Below the pieces are notes generated by a model. The model saw only the letters and a list, made by a program, of their open reading frames with translations. It was not told the DNA's origin and did no database searches. From Prodigiosinella aquatilis (GTDB lineage Bacteria > Pseudomonadota > Gammaproteobacteria > Enterobacterales > Enterobacteriaceae), in contig CP128857.1 in assembly GCA_030388725.1 (NCBI GenBank), positions 3,596,001 through 3,660,000 of the forward strand: a stretch of DNA of 64,000 bases, written 5' to 3'. This document shows positions 18,033 through 26,905 of the stretch, piece by piece (the stretch's first letter is position 1; each line of letters begins with the position of its first letter). The translations under genes and the position numbers were made by a program.

Positions 18033-18065
18033 GAGAAAGGCGGGGCATTGAGCCTCGCTGTTCTC
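18033..18065. terminator. Stem-loop between nadB and trmN6
   Basis: GCGGGGC-ATTGA-GCCTCGC (18040-18058) forms a stem with one G-U pair. It is extended, after a mismatch, by GAGAA/TTCTC. It separates two convergent genes and could stop transcripts from both sides. There is no strong U tract. Confidence 0.45.
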
Positions 18066-18068
18066 AAC

Positions 18069-18812
18069 CTACATAAACAAATAAAAATCCTGGGTCAGCG
18101 TTCGGAAAGCGACGGAATAACATTGGTGGTCATCGCGGATGACCAGTGATGTTTCTATCACGGCACCCGGCTGGTGAGAGAGCGCCAGCAACACTCGATG
18201 AGCAGCCCGAGATGCATATTCCGCCACATCCGTGCGCTGTCTGAGATACCAGCCGCCATCACGGGCATTATTCAGGAATTCCTCGACAACCTGGTGGGGC
18301 AATACGACACAAAACAATCCGTCATCAACCAAGAGTCGATGAGCACAGTTCAATAAGTCTGCATGCGTCAACGTTGTGGTATAACGCGCCTGCGCACGCT
18401 GTTCCGTTCGACAGGACACACCAGGGGCAAAATACGGCGGATTACTGACAATCAGCGAATATGGCGCAGTAGTAGCAGGCATAAAACGAGTAATATCAGC
18501 ATGATAAATATTAATCGTGTCAGACCACGGTGATGTAGATACATTGTCCATTGCCTGCTGACTGGCCACTGCATCCAGTTCAACTGCATCAACAGGGACG
18601 GCTCCCCCACTACGCTGAGCCAGCATTAAGGCAATCACGCCAGAACCACAGCCAATATCCAATATTCTGCCCACAGATCGCAACGGTGCCCACGCGCCCA
18701 GGACTATGCCATCGGTTCCGACTTTCATCGCACAACGATCGTGCGCAACAAAAAATTGCTTAAAGGTAAAACCACCGGACCGCAATCCTGATTTACTGTC
18801 TTGATGCTTCAT
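18069..18812 (-). CDS. trmN6: tRNA1(Val) (adenine(37)-N6)-methyltransferase
   Basis: S-adenosylmethionine enzyme (YfiC) that methylates A37, next to the anticodon, of tRNA1-Val(UAC). It has 247 residues. The SAM-binding motif ILDIGCGSGVIALML and the N6-adenine methyltransferase motif NPPYF are visible. Its substrate genes, three tRNA-Val(UAC) copies, lie about 3 kb away in this window. It converges with nadB and is divergent from srmB, as in E. coli. Confidence 0.95.
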   Translation of the reverse strand: MKHQDSKSGLRSGGFTFKQFFVAHDRCAMKVGTDGIVLGAWAPLRSVGRILDIGCGSGVIALMLAQRSGGAVPVDAVELDAVASQQAMDNVSTSPWSDTINIYHADITRFMPATTAPYSLIVSNPPYFAPGVSCRTEQRAQARYTTTLTHADLLNCAHRLLVDDGLFCVVLPHQVVEEFLNNARDGGWYLRQRTDVAEYASRAAHRVLLALSHQPGAVIETSLVIRDDHQCYSVAFRTLTQDFYLFM

Positions 18813-18944
18813 TATTCGTCATTCCGTACCAAACCGGGGTAGCATAAGAGAATCTCAAGTCGAGGAAAAGTAGTCATCGCAGCTTAAACAGATGAACAAC
18901 CAGGCCAATGCGTCTATAATCACCGCCCCGAACAGAGGTAGACA

Positions 18945-20270
18945 ATGACTGCAACCAATTTTTCCGAGTTTGATCTTGACGAAAGCCTGCTTGATGCCTT
19001 GCGTGACATAGGCTTTCAGCGCCCGACAGCAATTCAGGCTGCCGCTATTCCCCCAGCGATGGAAGGGCGAGATGTACTGGGCTCCGCACCAACAGGTACA
19101 GGGAAGACCGCTGCCTATCTGTTGCCGGTTCTACAGCATCTACTCGATTTTCCACGGAAAAAATCAGGGCCGCCTCGGGTTCTAATTTTGACGCCAACCC
19201 GCGAGCTGGCGATGCAGGTTGCTGACCAGGCTCGCCTGCTGGCTGCACATACGCATCTGGATGTAGCCACGATCACTGGTGGCGTCGCCTATATGAACCA
19301 CGCCGAAGTGTTTAGTGAAAATCAGGACATTGTGGTTGCGACCACCGGGCGATTGCTGCAATACATTAAAGAAGAAAATTTTGACTGCCGGGCAGTCGAA
19401 ACGCTGATCCTGGATGAAGCTGATCGCATGCTGGAACTGGGCTTTGCACAGGATATCGAGCACATTGCCGGTGAAACACGCTGGCGCAAGCAAACGCTGC
19501 TGTTCTCGGCCACACTGGAAGGCGACGCCATTCAGGATTTTGCCGAACGTCTGCTGAATGATCCGATAGAAATAGAGTCCGATCCTTCACGCCGGGAACG
19601 TAAAAAGATTCTGCAATGGTACTACCGTGCCGATGATCTTGAACACAAAACCGCCCTGTTACGCCACTTGTTGCAACAACCGGATGTTACTCGTTCTATT
19701 GTGTTTGTGCGCAAACGTGAACGTGTTCATGAGCTGGTTGGATGGTTGCATGAAGCCGGTATTCAGTCCTGTTATCTGGAAGGCGAGATGGTCCAGGCCA
19801 AAAGAAACGAGGCGATCAAGCGTTTAAGCGAGGGGCGGGTAAATGTACTGGTTGCAACTGACATTGCTGCTCGAGGCATCGATATTAACGATGTCAGCCA
19901 TGTATTTAACTTCGATTTACCACGCACCGCAGATACCTATCTACACCGCATTGGCCGAACTGGCCGTGCAGGTCGCAAAGGATGTGCAATATCGCTGGTT
20001 GAAGCCCACGATCACCTGCTGCTGGGAAAAATCAGTCGTTATCTGAATGAACCGTTAAAGCCTCGCGTGGTGGATGAACTACGTCCCAGCACACGGGCAC
20101 CAAACGACAACGTGACCGGAAAGCCATCCAAAAAAGTGTTGACCAAACGCAAAGAACAGAAAGAGAAAGATAAGCAGAAAGTAAAGGTAAAAATTCGCCA
20201 CCGCGATAGTAAAAATGTTGGTAAACGTCGTCAGCCCGCTGACAAGATGGAAAAACCGACTGAAAGTTGA
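18945..20270 (+). CDS. srmB: ATP-dependent RNA helicase SrmB
   Basis: DEAD-box helicase that helps early assembly of the 50S ribosomal subunit. It has 441 residues. The Q motif with FQRPTAIQ, Walker A APTGTGKT, the DEAD box (LDEADRM), SAT, and the helicase C motif HRIGRTGRAGR are all present. A basic lysine-rich tail (about 390-441) serves RNA binding. Divergent from trmN6 with a 132-bp spacer. Confidence 0.96.
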   Translation: MTATNFSEFDLDESLLDALRDIGFQRPTAIQAAAIPPAMEGRDVLGSAPTGTGKTAAYLLPVLQHLLDFPRKKSGPPRVLILTPTRELAMQVADQARLLAAHTHLDVATITGGVAYMNHAEVFSENQDIVVATTGRLLQYIKEENFDCRAVETLILDEADRMLELGFAQDIEHIAGETRWRKQTLLFSATLEGDAIQDFAERLLNDPIEIESDPSRRERKKILQWYYRADDLEHKTALLRHLLQQPDVTRSIVFVRKRERVHELVGWLHEAGIQSCYLEGEMVQAKRNEAIKRLSEGRVNVLVATDIAARGIDINDVSHVFNFDLPRTADTYLHRIGRTGRAGRKGCAISLVEAHDHLLLGKISRYLNEPLKPRVVDELRPSTRAPNDNVTGKPSKKVLTKRKEQKEKDKQKVKVKIRHRDSKNVGKRRQPADKMEKPTES

Positions 20271-20291
20271 TCATTATAGCCATAAAAATAA

Positions 20292-20311
20292 AAGGGAGCC
20301 GATGCTCCCTT
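20292..20311. terminator. Hairpin terminator between srmB and the DoxX-like gene
   Basis: AAGGGAGC-CGAT-GCTCCCTT is a perfect 8-bp stem with a tetraloop. The plus-strand left flank is A-rich, so on the minus strand the stem is followed by a T-rich run. It best terminates the DoxX-like gene and may also stop srmB transcripts. Confidence 0.75.
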
Positions 20312-20495
20312 CAGACCGTTGATCAATCTATGTGCCGAATCAGAACGGTGATAATGAGTGATAGAAGTAAAGTATCCGCGCCAGAGGGATGGCGCGGCTT
20401 AAGCTTACAAGGATGTACTTGCTACGTTTTATAATCCGCTTACGCATTTGTCAGCAATTAGAAACCGGCCTAAACGAGCGTTTCCCTCATCCAGC

Positions 20496-20930
20496 CTATC
20501 GATAATCTTCGTTTGACGTGATTGAGTAACGCCCACTACCCATCAGCATAATGACCAGGCTGGCCAGGAAGTAAAGTGCTTCAACTTCCAATCCCCAAGC
20601 ACCAACCTGAGTTATGGTGAAAAATCTTCCCATCCCCACCAACAACGTGGCCACTAACAAATTTATAGCGGAAATAGCACCCGCAACACGGGTAAACAAA
20701 CCAAGAATAATGAGTACCGGAACAACAACTTCTCCGATATAAACACCATAAGCAATAAAGCCGGGTAGACCATTCTCCTGCAACATTCCCACAATCCAAC
20801 TCACACCGTGTTCAATCTTGGCAACCCCGTGGAAAAGCAGCAGTATGCCAATAGTTAAACGCAGCAATAATTTCCCCGCATCAGGATGATCGGTTAACTG
20901 AGAGAACCACTTGTTGGCTTGAGAAATCAT
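20496..20930 (-). CDS. DoxX family inner-membrane protein
   Basis: A 144-residue membrane protein with four predicted helices (about 22-40, 58-80, 84-102, 113-132) and the DoxX-type opening LLLRLTIGILLLFHGVAKI. DoxX relatives include quinol oxidase subunits and proteins linked to thiol or redox stress, but the function of this subgroup is not settled and I give no symbol. It stands alone, ending at a hairpin terminator. A strong purine-rich site (AAAGGATATAAAA) precedes the ATG. Confidence 0.88.
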   Translation of the reverse strand: MISQANKWFSQLTDHPDAGKLLLRLTIGILLLFHGVAKIEHGVSWIVGMLQENGLPGFIAYGVYIGEVVVPVLIILGLFTRVAGAISAINLLVATLLVGMGRFFTITQVGAWGLEVEALYFLASLVIMLMGSGRYSITSNEDYR

Positions 20931-21120
20931 TTTTATATCCTTTATGAGGGAAATGGGTTTGTATAAACAGCACTAGTGTCGTCATTTCCTGTTCAGATAA
21001 AAAACCAATATATTTGATATAGCTAGTCAAAAAAACTGTGTCATAGAGAATAATAGTTGAAAAATAGCCGCTGAGAAAAAACACAAAGAATGACAGGAAA
21101 CAGAACATTAAGAATGGTGG

Positions 21121-21156
21121 CAGCGAATTGATAACAAAAGGGATCACATATGGCAC
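21121..21156 (-). repeat. Diverged end fragment of an RtT-like repeat
   Basis: These 36 bases match the terminal 36 bases of the two 170-bp repeats beside them at 28 positions, in register. They look like the remains of a third, decayed unit of the array. Confidence 0.7.
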
Positions 21157-21326
21157 TGGTGGGTCGTGCAGGATAATTCGGCCTCTGGCCTCACCCTGCG
21201 GGCCAACGCTAACGCGTTGTTGTCTCGCATTCGCTCGGCTCGAACCTGAGCGCAGCTTCTCACCCGCACGACACGTGCACTATGGAATAACAGTGAATTT
21301 ATAACGAAAGAGACCACATATAGAAT
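21157..21326 (-). repeat. RtT-like 170-bp repeat, distal copy
   Basis: The unit begins (plus strand) with the 18-base copy of the lysV 3' end TGGTGGGTCGTGCAGGAT and is 165/170 identical to the next unit. In the direction of lysV transcription, each unit ends with a copy of the tRNA 3' end. This is the architecture described for the tyrT (RtT) repeats of E. coli. The part between holds GC-rich inverted segments. Confidence 0.8.
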
Positions 21327-21496
21327 TGGTGGGTCGTGCAGGATAATTCGGCCTCTGGCCTCACCCTACGGGCCAACGCTGGCGCGTTGTTGTCTCGCAT
21401 CCGCTCGGCTCGAACCTGAGCGCAGCTTCTCACCCGCACGACACGTGCACTATGGAATAACAGTGAATTTATAACGAAAGAGGCCACATATAGAAT
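21327..21496 (-). repeat. RtT-like 170-bp repeat, copy next to lysV
   Basis: It joins the 3' end of the lysV tRNA gene directly at 21496/21497 and has the same 170-base period as the distal copy (18-base tRNA ends at 21157, 21327 and in lysV itself at 21497). The five differences from the other unit are isolated substitutions. Transcripts from the tRNA operon would read through both units. Confidence 0.8.
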
Positions 21497-21572
21497 TGGT
21501 GGGTCGTGCAGGATTCGAACCTGCGACCAATTGATTAAAAGTCAACTGCTCTACCAACTGAGCTAACGACCC
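21497..21572 (-). tRNA. lysV: tRNA-Lys(UUU)
   Basis: 76 bases on the minus strand with encoded CCA, anticodon TTT in the loop CTTTTAA, and intact acceptor, D, anticodon and T stems (GGGTCGTTAGCTCAG start). It appears identical to E. coli tRNA-Lys and is the last gene of the four-gene tRNA operon. Confidence 0.97.
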
Positions 21573-21579
21573 GCAGAAA

Positions 21580-21655
21580 TGGTGGGTGATGACGGGATCG
21601 AACCGCCGACCCCCTCCTTGTAAGGGAGGTGCTCTCCCAGCTGAGCTAATCACCC
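21580..21655 (-). tRNA. valY: tRNA-Val(UAC), copy 3
   Basis: 76 bases on the minus strand, encoded CCA, anticodon TAC in the loop CTTACAA. Sequence is identical to the two upstream copies. Only seven bases separate it from lysV. Confidence 0.97.
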
Positions 21656-21696
21656 ACTTCTGATAATACATTCAGAGATTTGAACTGCTTGAGAAG

Positions 21697-21772
21697 TGGT
21701 GGGTGATGACGGGATCGAACCGCCGACCCCCTCCTTGTAAGGGAGGTGCTCTCCCAGCTGAGCTAATCACCC
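21697..21772 (-). tRNA. valX: tRNA-Val(UAC), copy 2
   Basis: 76 bases, encoded CCA, anticodon TAC, identical to its neighbours. Substrate of TrmN6, encoded at 18069-18812. Confidence 0.97.
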
Positions 21773-21823
21773 ACTTCTCAATATTTTTAATCTCTTACAC
21801 AGGGGGAACACTTTATAAAAGTG

Positions 21824-21899
21824 TGGTGGGTGATGACGGGATCGAACCGCCGACCCCCTCCTTGTAAGGGAGGTGCTCTCCCAGCTGAGCTAATCACCC
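21824..21899 (-). tRNA. valU: tRNA-Val(UAC), copy 1
   Basis: 76 bases, encoded CCA, anticodon TAC. First gene of the operon valU-valX-valY-lysV, which has the same order next to gltX in E. coli. Confidence 0.97.
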
Positions 21900-21916
21900 T
21901 CGCTGTGTGGAGTCGC

Positions 21917-21944
21917 ATTATAGGGATAGTTCAAAGTGAGTCAA
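21917..21944 (-). promoter_or_regulatory. Promoter of the valU-lysV tRNA operon
   Basis: On the minus strand: TTGACT, 16 bases, TATAAT, followed by a GC-rich discriminator (GCGACTCC). The -10 is perfect and the -35 has one mismatch. A GC-rich discriminator is typical of stringently controlled stable RNA promoters. Confidence 0.85.
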
Positions 21945-22165
21945 CGCTTTTTAAAACGAAAATAGCTGTTCGTTGTAAAATTAAACAAGATGTCGTATTT
22001 CTGGACATTGCCGTAGAATTCTCGCCTATTTTGTCAAATATAGGCGTCACCCAGGTGTGTTATAGCGTTGAGGAATTAAGGTAGAGTGGTAGAATATTGC
22101 TCACTTTTAATTATGAACTTGTGTCGATTCACTAACAGCCATCGCGTAATAAGGCCGTAATTCCA

Positions 22166-23581
22166 ATGAAAATAAAAACCCGTTTCGCGCCCAGTCCTAC
22201 TGGTTATCTTCATGTCGGCGGTGCTCGTACCGCTCTTTATTCCTGGCTTTTTGCCCGTCATCATAATGGCGAATTTGTATTACGTATTGAAGATACCGAT
22301 CTGGAGCGTTCTACCCAGGAAGCAATTAATGCCATTATGGATGGCATGAACTGGCTGAACCTGGACTGGGATGAAGGGCCGTACTATCAGACTCGACGCT
22401 TTGACCGCTACAATGCTGTCATCGATCAGATGCTGGAAAATGGAACCGCATATAAATGCTATTGCTCTAAAGACCGTCTTGAAGCATTACGCGAACAGCA
22501 AATGGCAAATGGTGAAAAGCCACGCTATGACGGTTGTTGTCGTGACTCTCACCAACATCATGATGAGCATGAGCCACACGTTGTTCGTTTCCGCAATCCG
22601 CAAGAGGGCTCGGTTATTTTTAATGACCGCATTCGCGGGCCAATTGAGTTTAGTAATCAGGAACTGGACGATCTGATCATTCGTCGAACCGATGGATCGC
22701 CAACCTATAACTTCTGTGTGGTGATTGATGACTGGGATATGGAAATCACCCATGTTATCCGTGGTGAAGACCATATCAATAATACGCCTCGACAGATTAA
22801 TATTCTGAAAGCGTTAGGTGCACCGGTACCGGAATATGCTCATGTTTCCATGATTCTTGGTGACGACGGCAAAAAGTTATCCAAACGTCATGGTGCGGTT
22901 GGGGTAATGCAATACCGTGATGATGGCTATTTGCCGGAAGCTCTGCTGAACTATCTGGTTCGCCTGGGTTGGTCTTCTGGCGATCAGGAAATTTTTTCCA
23001 TTGAGGAAATGAAGCAACTGTTCTCGCTAGATGCGGTAAGCAAATCCGCCAGTGCATTTAATACTGAGAAATTGCAGTGGCTGAATCATCATTATATTAA
23101 TCATCTACCGCCAGAGTATGTCGCAACACATTTGTCCTGGCATATCGAACAAGCTGGGATTGATACTCGTAGCGGTCCACAACTCAGCCAACTGGTGGTC
23201 TTGTTGGGCGAACGTTGCAAAACACTAAAAGAAATGGCAGCTTCATGCCGTTACTTCTATGAGGAATTCGACGAATTTGATGCCGACGCGGCCAAGAAAC
23301 ATCTGCGCCCAGTTGCACGTCAACCATTAGAGCGGGTACGCGCCAAACTGGCGGCGATCAGCGAATGGACACCAGAGCACATTCATCATGCCATCCAGGG
23401 AACGGCAGATGAATTGCAGCAGGGGATGGGAAAGGTGGGCATGCCACTGCGTGTGGCCGTAACGGGCGCAGGCCAGTCTCCCGGCGTAGACGTGACGGTT
23501 CATGCTGTGGGACAACAGCGCACTCTGGCGAGAATCGACCGCGCATTGGACTTTATCGCCGCACGCGAAGCGCAGTTATAA
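22166..23581 (+). CDS. gltX: Glutamyl-tRNA synthetase
   Basis: Charges tRNA-Glu with glutamate. It has 471 residues. The class I motifs are seen as FAPSPTGYLHVGG (HIGH region) and KKLSKRHG (KMSKS region). A histidine/cysteine segment (CYCSK, then YDGCCRDSHQHHDEH) matches the zinc-binding insertion of enterobacterial GltX. It is divergent from the valU operon, and the alaW/alaX-type tRNA genes follow, the same setting as in E. coli. Confidence 0.98.
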   Translation: MKIKTRFAPSPTGYLHVGGARTALYSWLFARHHNGEFVLRIEDTDLERSTQEAINAIMDGMNWLNLDWDEGPYYQTRRFDRYNAVIDQMLENGTAYKCYCSKDRLEALREQQMANGEKPRYDGCCRDSHQHHDEHEPHVVRFRNPQEGSVIFNDRIRGPIEFSNQELDDLIIRRTDGSPTYNFCVVIDDWDMEITHVIRGEDHINNTPRQINILKALGAPVPEYAHVSMILGDDGKKLSKRHGAVGVMQYRDDGYLPEALLNYLVRLGWSSGDQEIFSIEEMKQLFSLDAVSKSASAFNTEKLQWLNHHYINHLPPEYVATHLSWHIEQAGIDTRSGPQLSQLVVLLGERCKTLKEMAASCRYFYEEFDEFDADAAKKHLRPVARQPLERVRAKLAAISEWTPEHIHHAIQGTADELQQGMGKVGMPLRVAVTGAGQSPGVDVTVHAVGQQRTLARIDRALDFIAAREAQL

Positions 23582-23652
23582 AAACGGATTAAACAACTCA
23601 GTTGGCTGCGTCATCATGCTTGACCAGAAGCCGTAATATACAGTTGTGCCTG

Positions 23653-23699
23653 ACACGAGGAATGGTGTCTTTCAAAAACACTATCCTCGTGTTTCCTTT
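23653..23699 (+). terminator. gltX intrinsic terminator
   Basis: ACACGAGGA (23653-23661) pairs with TCCTCGTGT (23684-23692) at the base of a longer imperfect stem that includes GGTGT/ACACT. The stem is followed by TTTCCTTTA. Confidence 0.75.
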
Positions 23700-23787
23700 A
23701 TGTGAGTTCAAACCAAAGGATGAAATTGCCTGCAAACAAAACGTTGACGCCTTTTTCAGCGGTCAGTTGCAGAAATGGATTTAGCCG

Positions 23788-23816
23788 TTGACACTATACA
23801 TGCGGTTGCATATCAT
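23788..23816 (+). promoter_or_regulatory. Promoter of the tRNA-Ala pair
   Basis: TTGACA, 17 bases, TATCAT: a perfect -35, consensus spacing and a 5/6 -10, about 34 bases before the first tRNA-Ala gene. Confidence 0.85.
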
Positions 23817-23849
23817 GCGGCCCGTTCACACGGATATTGTGTCAGGAAT

Positions 23850-23925
<76 letters not shown>

Positions 23926-23965
23926 AATCACGGTCTGGATTTCCTGAAGTACCATCCACATATGT

Positions 23966-24041
<76 letters not shown>

Positions 24042-24134
24042 ATTCCTTGTTGTATCTCTCTTGCTCATTAAATTATCTGTCTGCCACCACGACACTTCTA
24101 TCAGAATGCCCTCGTTACCCGAAGGCGGTATCAA

Positions 24135-24824
24135 TCATTCCTGATTTTCAGACAGACTCGGCATCCAGTCTATGGGCGTAATGCCTTGTTGCTCAAGAAA
24201 TTGATTGGCTTGCGAAAAATGTCGACACCCCAGGAAGCCACGATGAGCAGAAAGTGGTGACGGGTGAGGCGCTTTCAAAACATGATGACGCTGGCAATCA
24301 ATCATATTGCCCTTCTTTTGCGCATGAGATCCCCATAGCAAAAACACCACCCCTTCCCGATGGGCATTTAATACTTCAATCACCTTATCGGTAAATGTTT
24401 CCCATCCCAGATTGGCATGGGAGTGCGCTTTACCCGCTTCAACCGTTAAAACAGTATTAAGGAGCAACACACCCTGCTGTGCCCAGCTTTGCAGAAACCC
24501 ATGTGTCGGTATTTTAAATCCGGGCATGTCATTCGCCAGTTCTTTATAGATGTTCATCAATGAAGGTGGCGCAGGTACTCCAGGACGGACCGAGAATGAC
24601 AGTCCATGCGCCTGATTAGGTCCATGATAGGGATCTTGCCCCAGGATAACGACCTTGACCTGATTAAATTCGGTAAAACGAAATGCGTTGAAAACATCTT
24701 TTTGCGGCGGATAAATCACCTTGCCAGTAGCGCGTTCCTGACTAACGAATTTGAGCGTATTAATAAAATAAGGTTGTTGTTTCTCTTGGGCCAGCACATC
24801 GTGCCAGGTAAAGGAGCTTTCCAT
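24135..24824 (-). CDS. ung: Uracil-DNA glycosylase
   Basis: Excises uracil from DNA to start base excision repair. It has 229 residues from the chosen ATG. Motif A GQDPYHGPNQAHGLSFS holds the catalytic aspartate, and motif B HPSPLSAHRGFLG the catalytic histidine. Two adjacent ATG codons (24825-24827 and 24822-24824) are possible starts. The inner one aligns exactly with the E. coli N-terminus and gives the family length, while a TTG further upstream is unlikely. The gene is divergent from grcA, as in E. coli. Confidence 0.96.
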   Translation of the reverse strand: MESSFTWHDVLAQEKQQPYFINTLKFVSQERATGKVIYPPQKDVFNAFRFTEFNQVKVVILGQDPYHGPNQAHGLSFSVRPGVPAPPSLMNIYKELANDMPGFKIPTHGFLQSWAQQGVLLLNTVLTVEAGKAHSHANLGWETFTDKVIEVLNAHREGVVFLLWGSHAQKKGNMIDCQRHHVLKAPHPSPLSAHRGFLGCRHFSQANQFLEQQGITPIDWMPSLSENQE

Positions 24825-24984
24825 CATGCATCCGTTATCCAATCAGTGAATCCTGATTATGTAGCTTACCGGTCAATCACTGTCAGGTAAAACCATAACC
24901 GACATATTGGTGGCTATCGACCACACACTTGAAAAATAATTGAAAATTTACAAATTTTTTTGCATTTACCAAAAGAGGCTAAAA

Positions 24985-24998
24985 TTGATATAAAACAA
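24985..24998. promoter_or_regulatory. Upstream FNR site of grcA
   Basis: TTGAT-ATAA-AACAA matches FNR consensus TTGAT-N4-ATCAA in 8 of 10 positions. Its centre is 53 bp upstream of the second, perfect site. In E. coli yfiD (grcA) two FNR sites are also 53 bp apart (about -93.5 and -40.5). Confidence 0.65.
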
Positions 24999-25037
24999 AT
25001 AATTGCTAATAGCTGTGACCACGGCGCTCTTTGAAAA

Positions 25038-25051
25038 TTGATTTATATCAA
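25038..25051. promoter_or_regulatory. FNR site of grcA at about -41
   Basis: TTGAT-TTAT-ATCAA is a perfect FNR palindrome. With the -10-like TATACA at 25074-25079 the predicted start is near 25086, placing the site centre close to -41, the class II activation position. Expression should rise without oxygen. Confidence 0.88.
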
Positions 25052-25191
25052 AGTGACACAGTAAATTGGCTGGTATACAGGAAGACAGATTCAGTCAATT
25101 TTACTTTATCGTTAAAAACAAACCGCTGGTTTGTTACTGACTGCCCGCATTTTTATTTTAGATAATATAACGCCGCTTTACGGAGGCAATT

Positions 25192-25575
25192 ATGGTTACT
25201 GGTATTCAAATCACCAAAGCAAACAACAATACCCTGGTTAATTCTTTCTGGCTGTTGGATGAAGAGAAGTCCCAGGCTCGCTGTGTATGTGCAAAATCCG
25301 GCTATAGCGAAGACCAAATCGTGACAGTCAGTGAGCTGGGCCAGTTTGAATATCGCGAAATTCCGTTAGATATCAAACCAACAGTTCGCGTTGAAGGCGG
25401 TCAGCATCTGAATGTGAATGTTCTGCGCCGTGAAACGCTGGAAGATGCGGTCAAACATCCAGAAAAATATCCACAGCTAACTATCCGTGTATCTGGCTAT
25501 GCTGTACGTTTTAATTCACTGACACCAGAACAACAGCGCGACGTTATTACTCGTACTTTCACAGAAAGCCTGTAA
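25192..25575 (+). CDS. grcA: Autonomous glycyl radical cofactor GrcA (YfiD)
   Basis: A small spare glycyl-radical subunit that replaces the damaged C-terminus of pyruvate formate-lyase after oxygen exposure. It has 127 residues. The radical glycine is G102 in RVSGYAVRF, the same motif as in PflB. GGAGG precedes the ATG. A long leader carries two FNR sites, and a strong hairpin follows the gene. Confidence 0.97.
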   Translation: MVTGIQITKANNNTLVNSFWLLDEEKSQARCVCAKSGYSEDQIVTVSELGQFEYREIPLDIKPTVRVEGGQHLNVNVLRRETLEDAVKHPEKYPQLTIRVSGYAVRFNSLTPEQQRDVITRTFTESL

Positions 25576-25600
25576 TAACCGTATTGGTATTATTGATGAC

Positions 25601-25630
25601 AAGGGAGCGGATATACGCTCCCTTAAATTT
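25601..25630 (+). terminator. grcA intrinsic terminator
   Basis: AAGGGAGCG (25601-25609) and CGCTCCCTT (25616-25624) form a perfect 9-bp stem with a 6-base loop, followed by AAATTT. Confidence 0.8.
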
Positions 25631-25747
25631 AATGCCAGATTGCGTTTAATCCCCTGGATACCCAGTCATACCGTAGTATTGAGAGATGCGCCTTTAACAT
25701 CTAACACTGCCACTTATGACCGATTAACGCCGGTAGGCAATGAACGT

Positions 25748-26905
25748 TTAACAGAGCTCACGGCCTAATGCCCGATCAAAACGTTGCCAACATTCAGTTA
25801 GATCGATAACGGTACGCTGTTTTCTCGCCTCATCAATTTTAATCGCCGTTAACCCGGCTTCCAGCGCATCAACGACAGACACTTTCAATGGACTGCCAGT
25901 TTTCAAATGCTTGACAATCTCCTCGACCATTAATGCATCCGCACCATAATGACCATCATACGCATTACCTTCATATTCGGTAGAAACCAGCTTGTCCCCC
26001 GTACGGGCATCATGTACACGAAAATAGTTACGGACAAAATCGCCCTCCGCCATACCATTGGATCCTATTACGCAGAAACGACGAAATTCATCCGGTACGT
26101 TCAGATTGGCATGGAAGGCTAACGTGGCACCACCTGCATATTCGATAATAGCTGTCTGATAATCCACAATATCCGCATCACTGTTAAATACCGCATCGGT
26201 GCTGGACCAGCCACTGGGTTTGATGTGATACACCTCGGAATCAGTGGTGATTTTTCCCTGTGGCTCATGCTGCGGAGTAAAGGATTTCCGCCCGCCGAAG
26301 CTGGCAACCCGAACAGGTCGCTCACCGACCAAACCCTGATAAAGATCGATATCGTGGCAGCATTTTTCCAGAATGTAAGGGCCGGCATATTTCTCATAGC
26401 GACGCCAGTCGCGCATGAAGAAAGCACCGTGATAAGGCTTGATATGCTCGGTGGCCTCAATGGAAGTGATTTCACCCAGTTGGTTGTCTTGTTTCGCTTT
26501 GAGCAAATCGATATACAAGGGCGAATAACGTAATACCAACCCGACGATGATGTTGTCAGCCCCATACTCTTTAACCAGTTCAGCCAACGCCATGCTTTGT
26601 GCTTCGTCGATGACTACCGGTTTTTCGGTAAAGACGCGCACGCCAGCAGCCAGCCCCGCCCGGATATGCTCAAGATGCATATAATTTGGCGAGCCGACCA
26701 TCAGCAAATCAAAGCCACCAGCCCGCAATAGTGCATCAAAAGAGTCGAAAGCGTAACCGGCATCGATATTGAACGCTTTCAGATTCGGTAACCCTGCCGG
26801 TGCAGGATCAAAATATCCGGTAATGCTGAAATCCGGATCAACTTTACTGAACTCGTTAACCACATTTGACATGCGAAAACCGAGTCCGACAATGCCTACT
26901 TTCAT
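25748..26905 (-). CDS. Gfo/Idh/MocA family oxidoreductase
   Basis: NAD(P)-dependent enzyme of the sugar dehydrogenase superfamily, 385 residues. It has an N-terminal Rossmann fold (VGIVGLGFRM), the conserved EKP motif (in VFTEKPVVID) and the C-terminal substrate domain with the catalytic-type segment LEKCCHDIDLYQ. The substrate is not deducible. Relatives oxidise sugars or sugar acids, and some use NAD for glycoside cleavage. It is divergent from the sugar kinase gene with a 354-bp AT-rich spacer, and its place in a carbohydrate cluster suggests it converts the imported sugar. Confidence 0.88.
   Translation of the reverse strand: MKVGIVGLGFRMSNVVNEFSKVDPDFSITGYFDPAPAGLPNLKAFNIDAGYAFDSFDALLRAGGFDLLMVGSPNYMHLEHIRAGLAAGVRVFTEKPVVIDEAQSMALAELVKEYGADNIIVGLVLRYSPLYIDLLKAKQDNQLGEITSIEATEHIKPYHGAFFMRDWRRYEKYAGPYILEKCCHDIDLYQGLVGERPVRVASFGGRKSFTPQHEPQGKITTDSEVYHIKPSGWSSTDAVFNSDADIVDYQTAIIEYAGGATLAFHANLNVPDEFRRFCVIGSNGMAEGDFVRNYFRVHDARTGDKLVSTEYEGNAYDGHYGADALMVEEIVKHLKTGSPLKVSVVDALEAGLTAIKIDEARKQRTVIDLTECWQRFDRALGRELC

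Noticed and set aside
21157..21514. 18-base tRNA-Lys 3'-end copies read as phage or island attachment sites
   Set aside because: They recur with an exact 170-base period inside near-identical repeats, and no integrase or foreign gene lies between them; RtT-like repeats explain them better.
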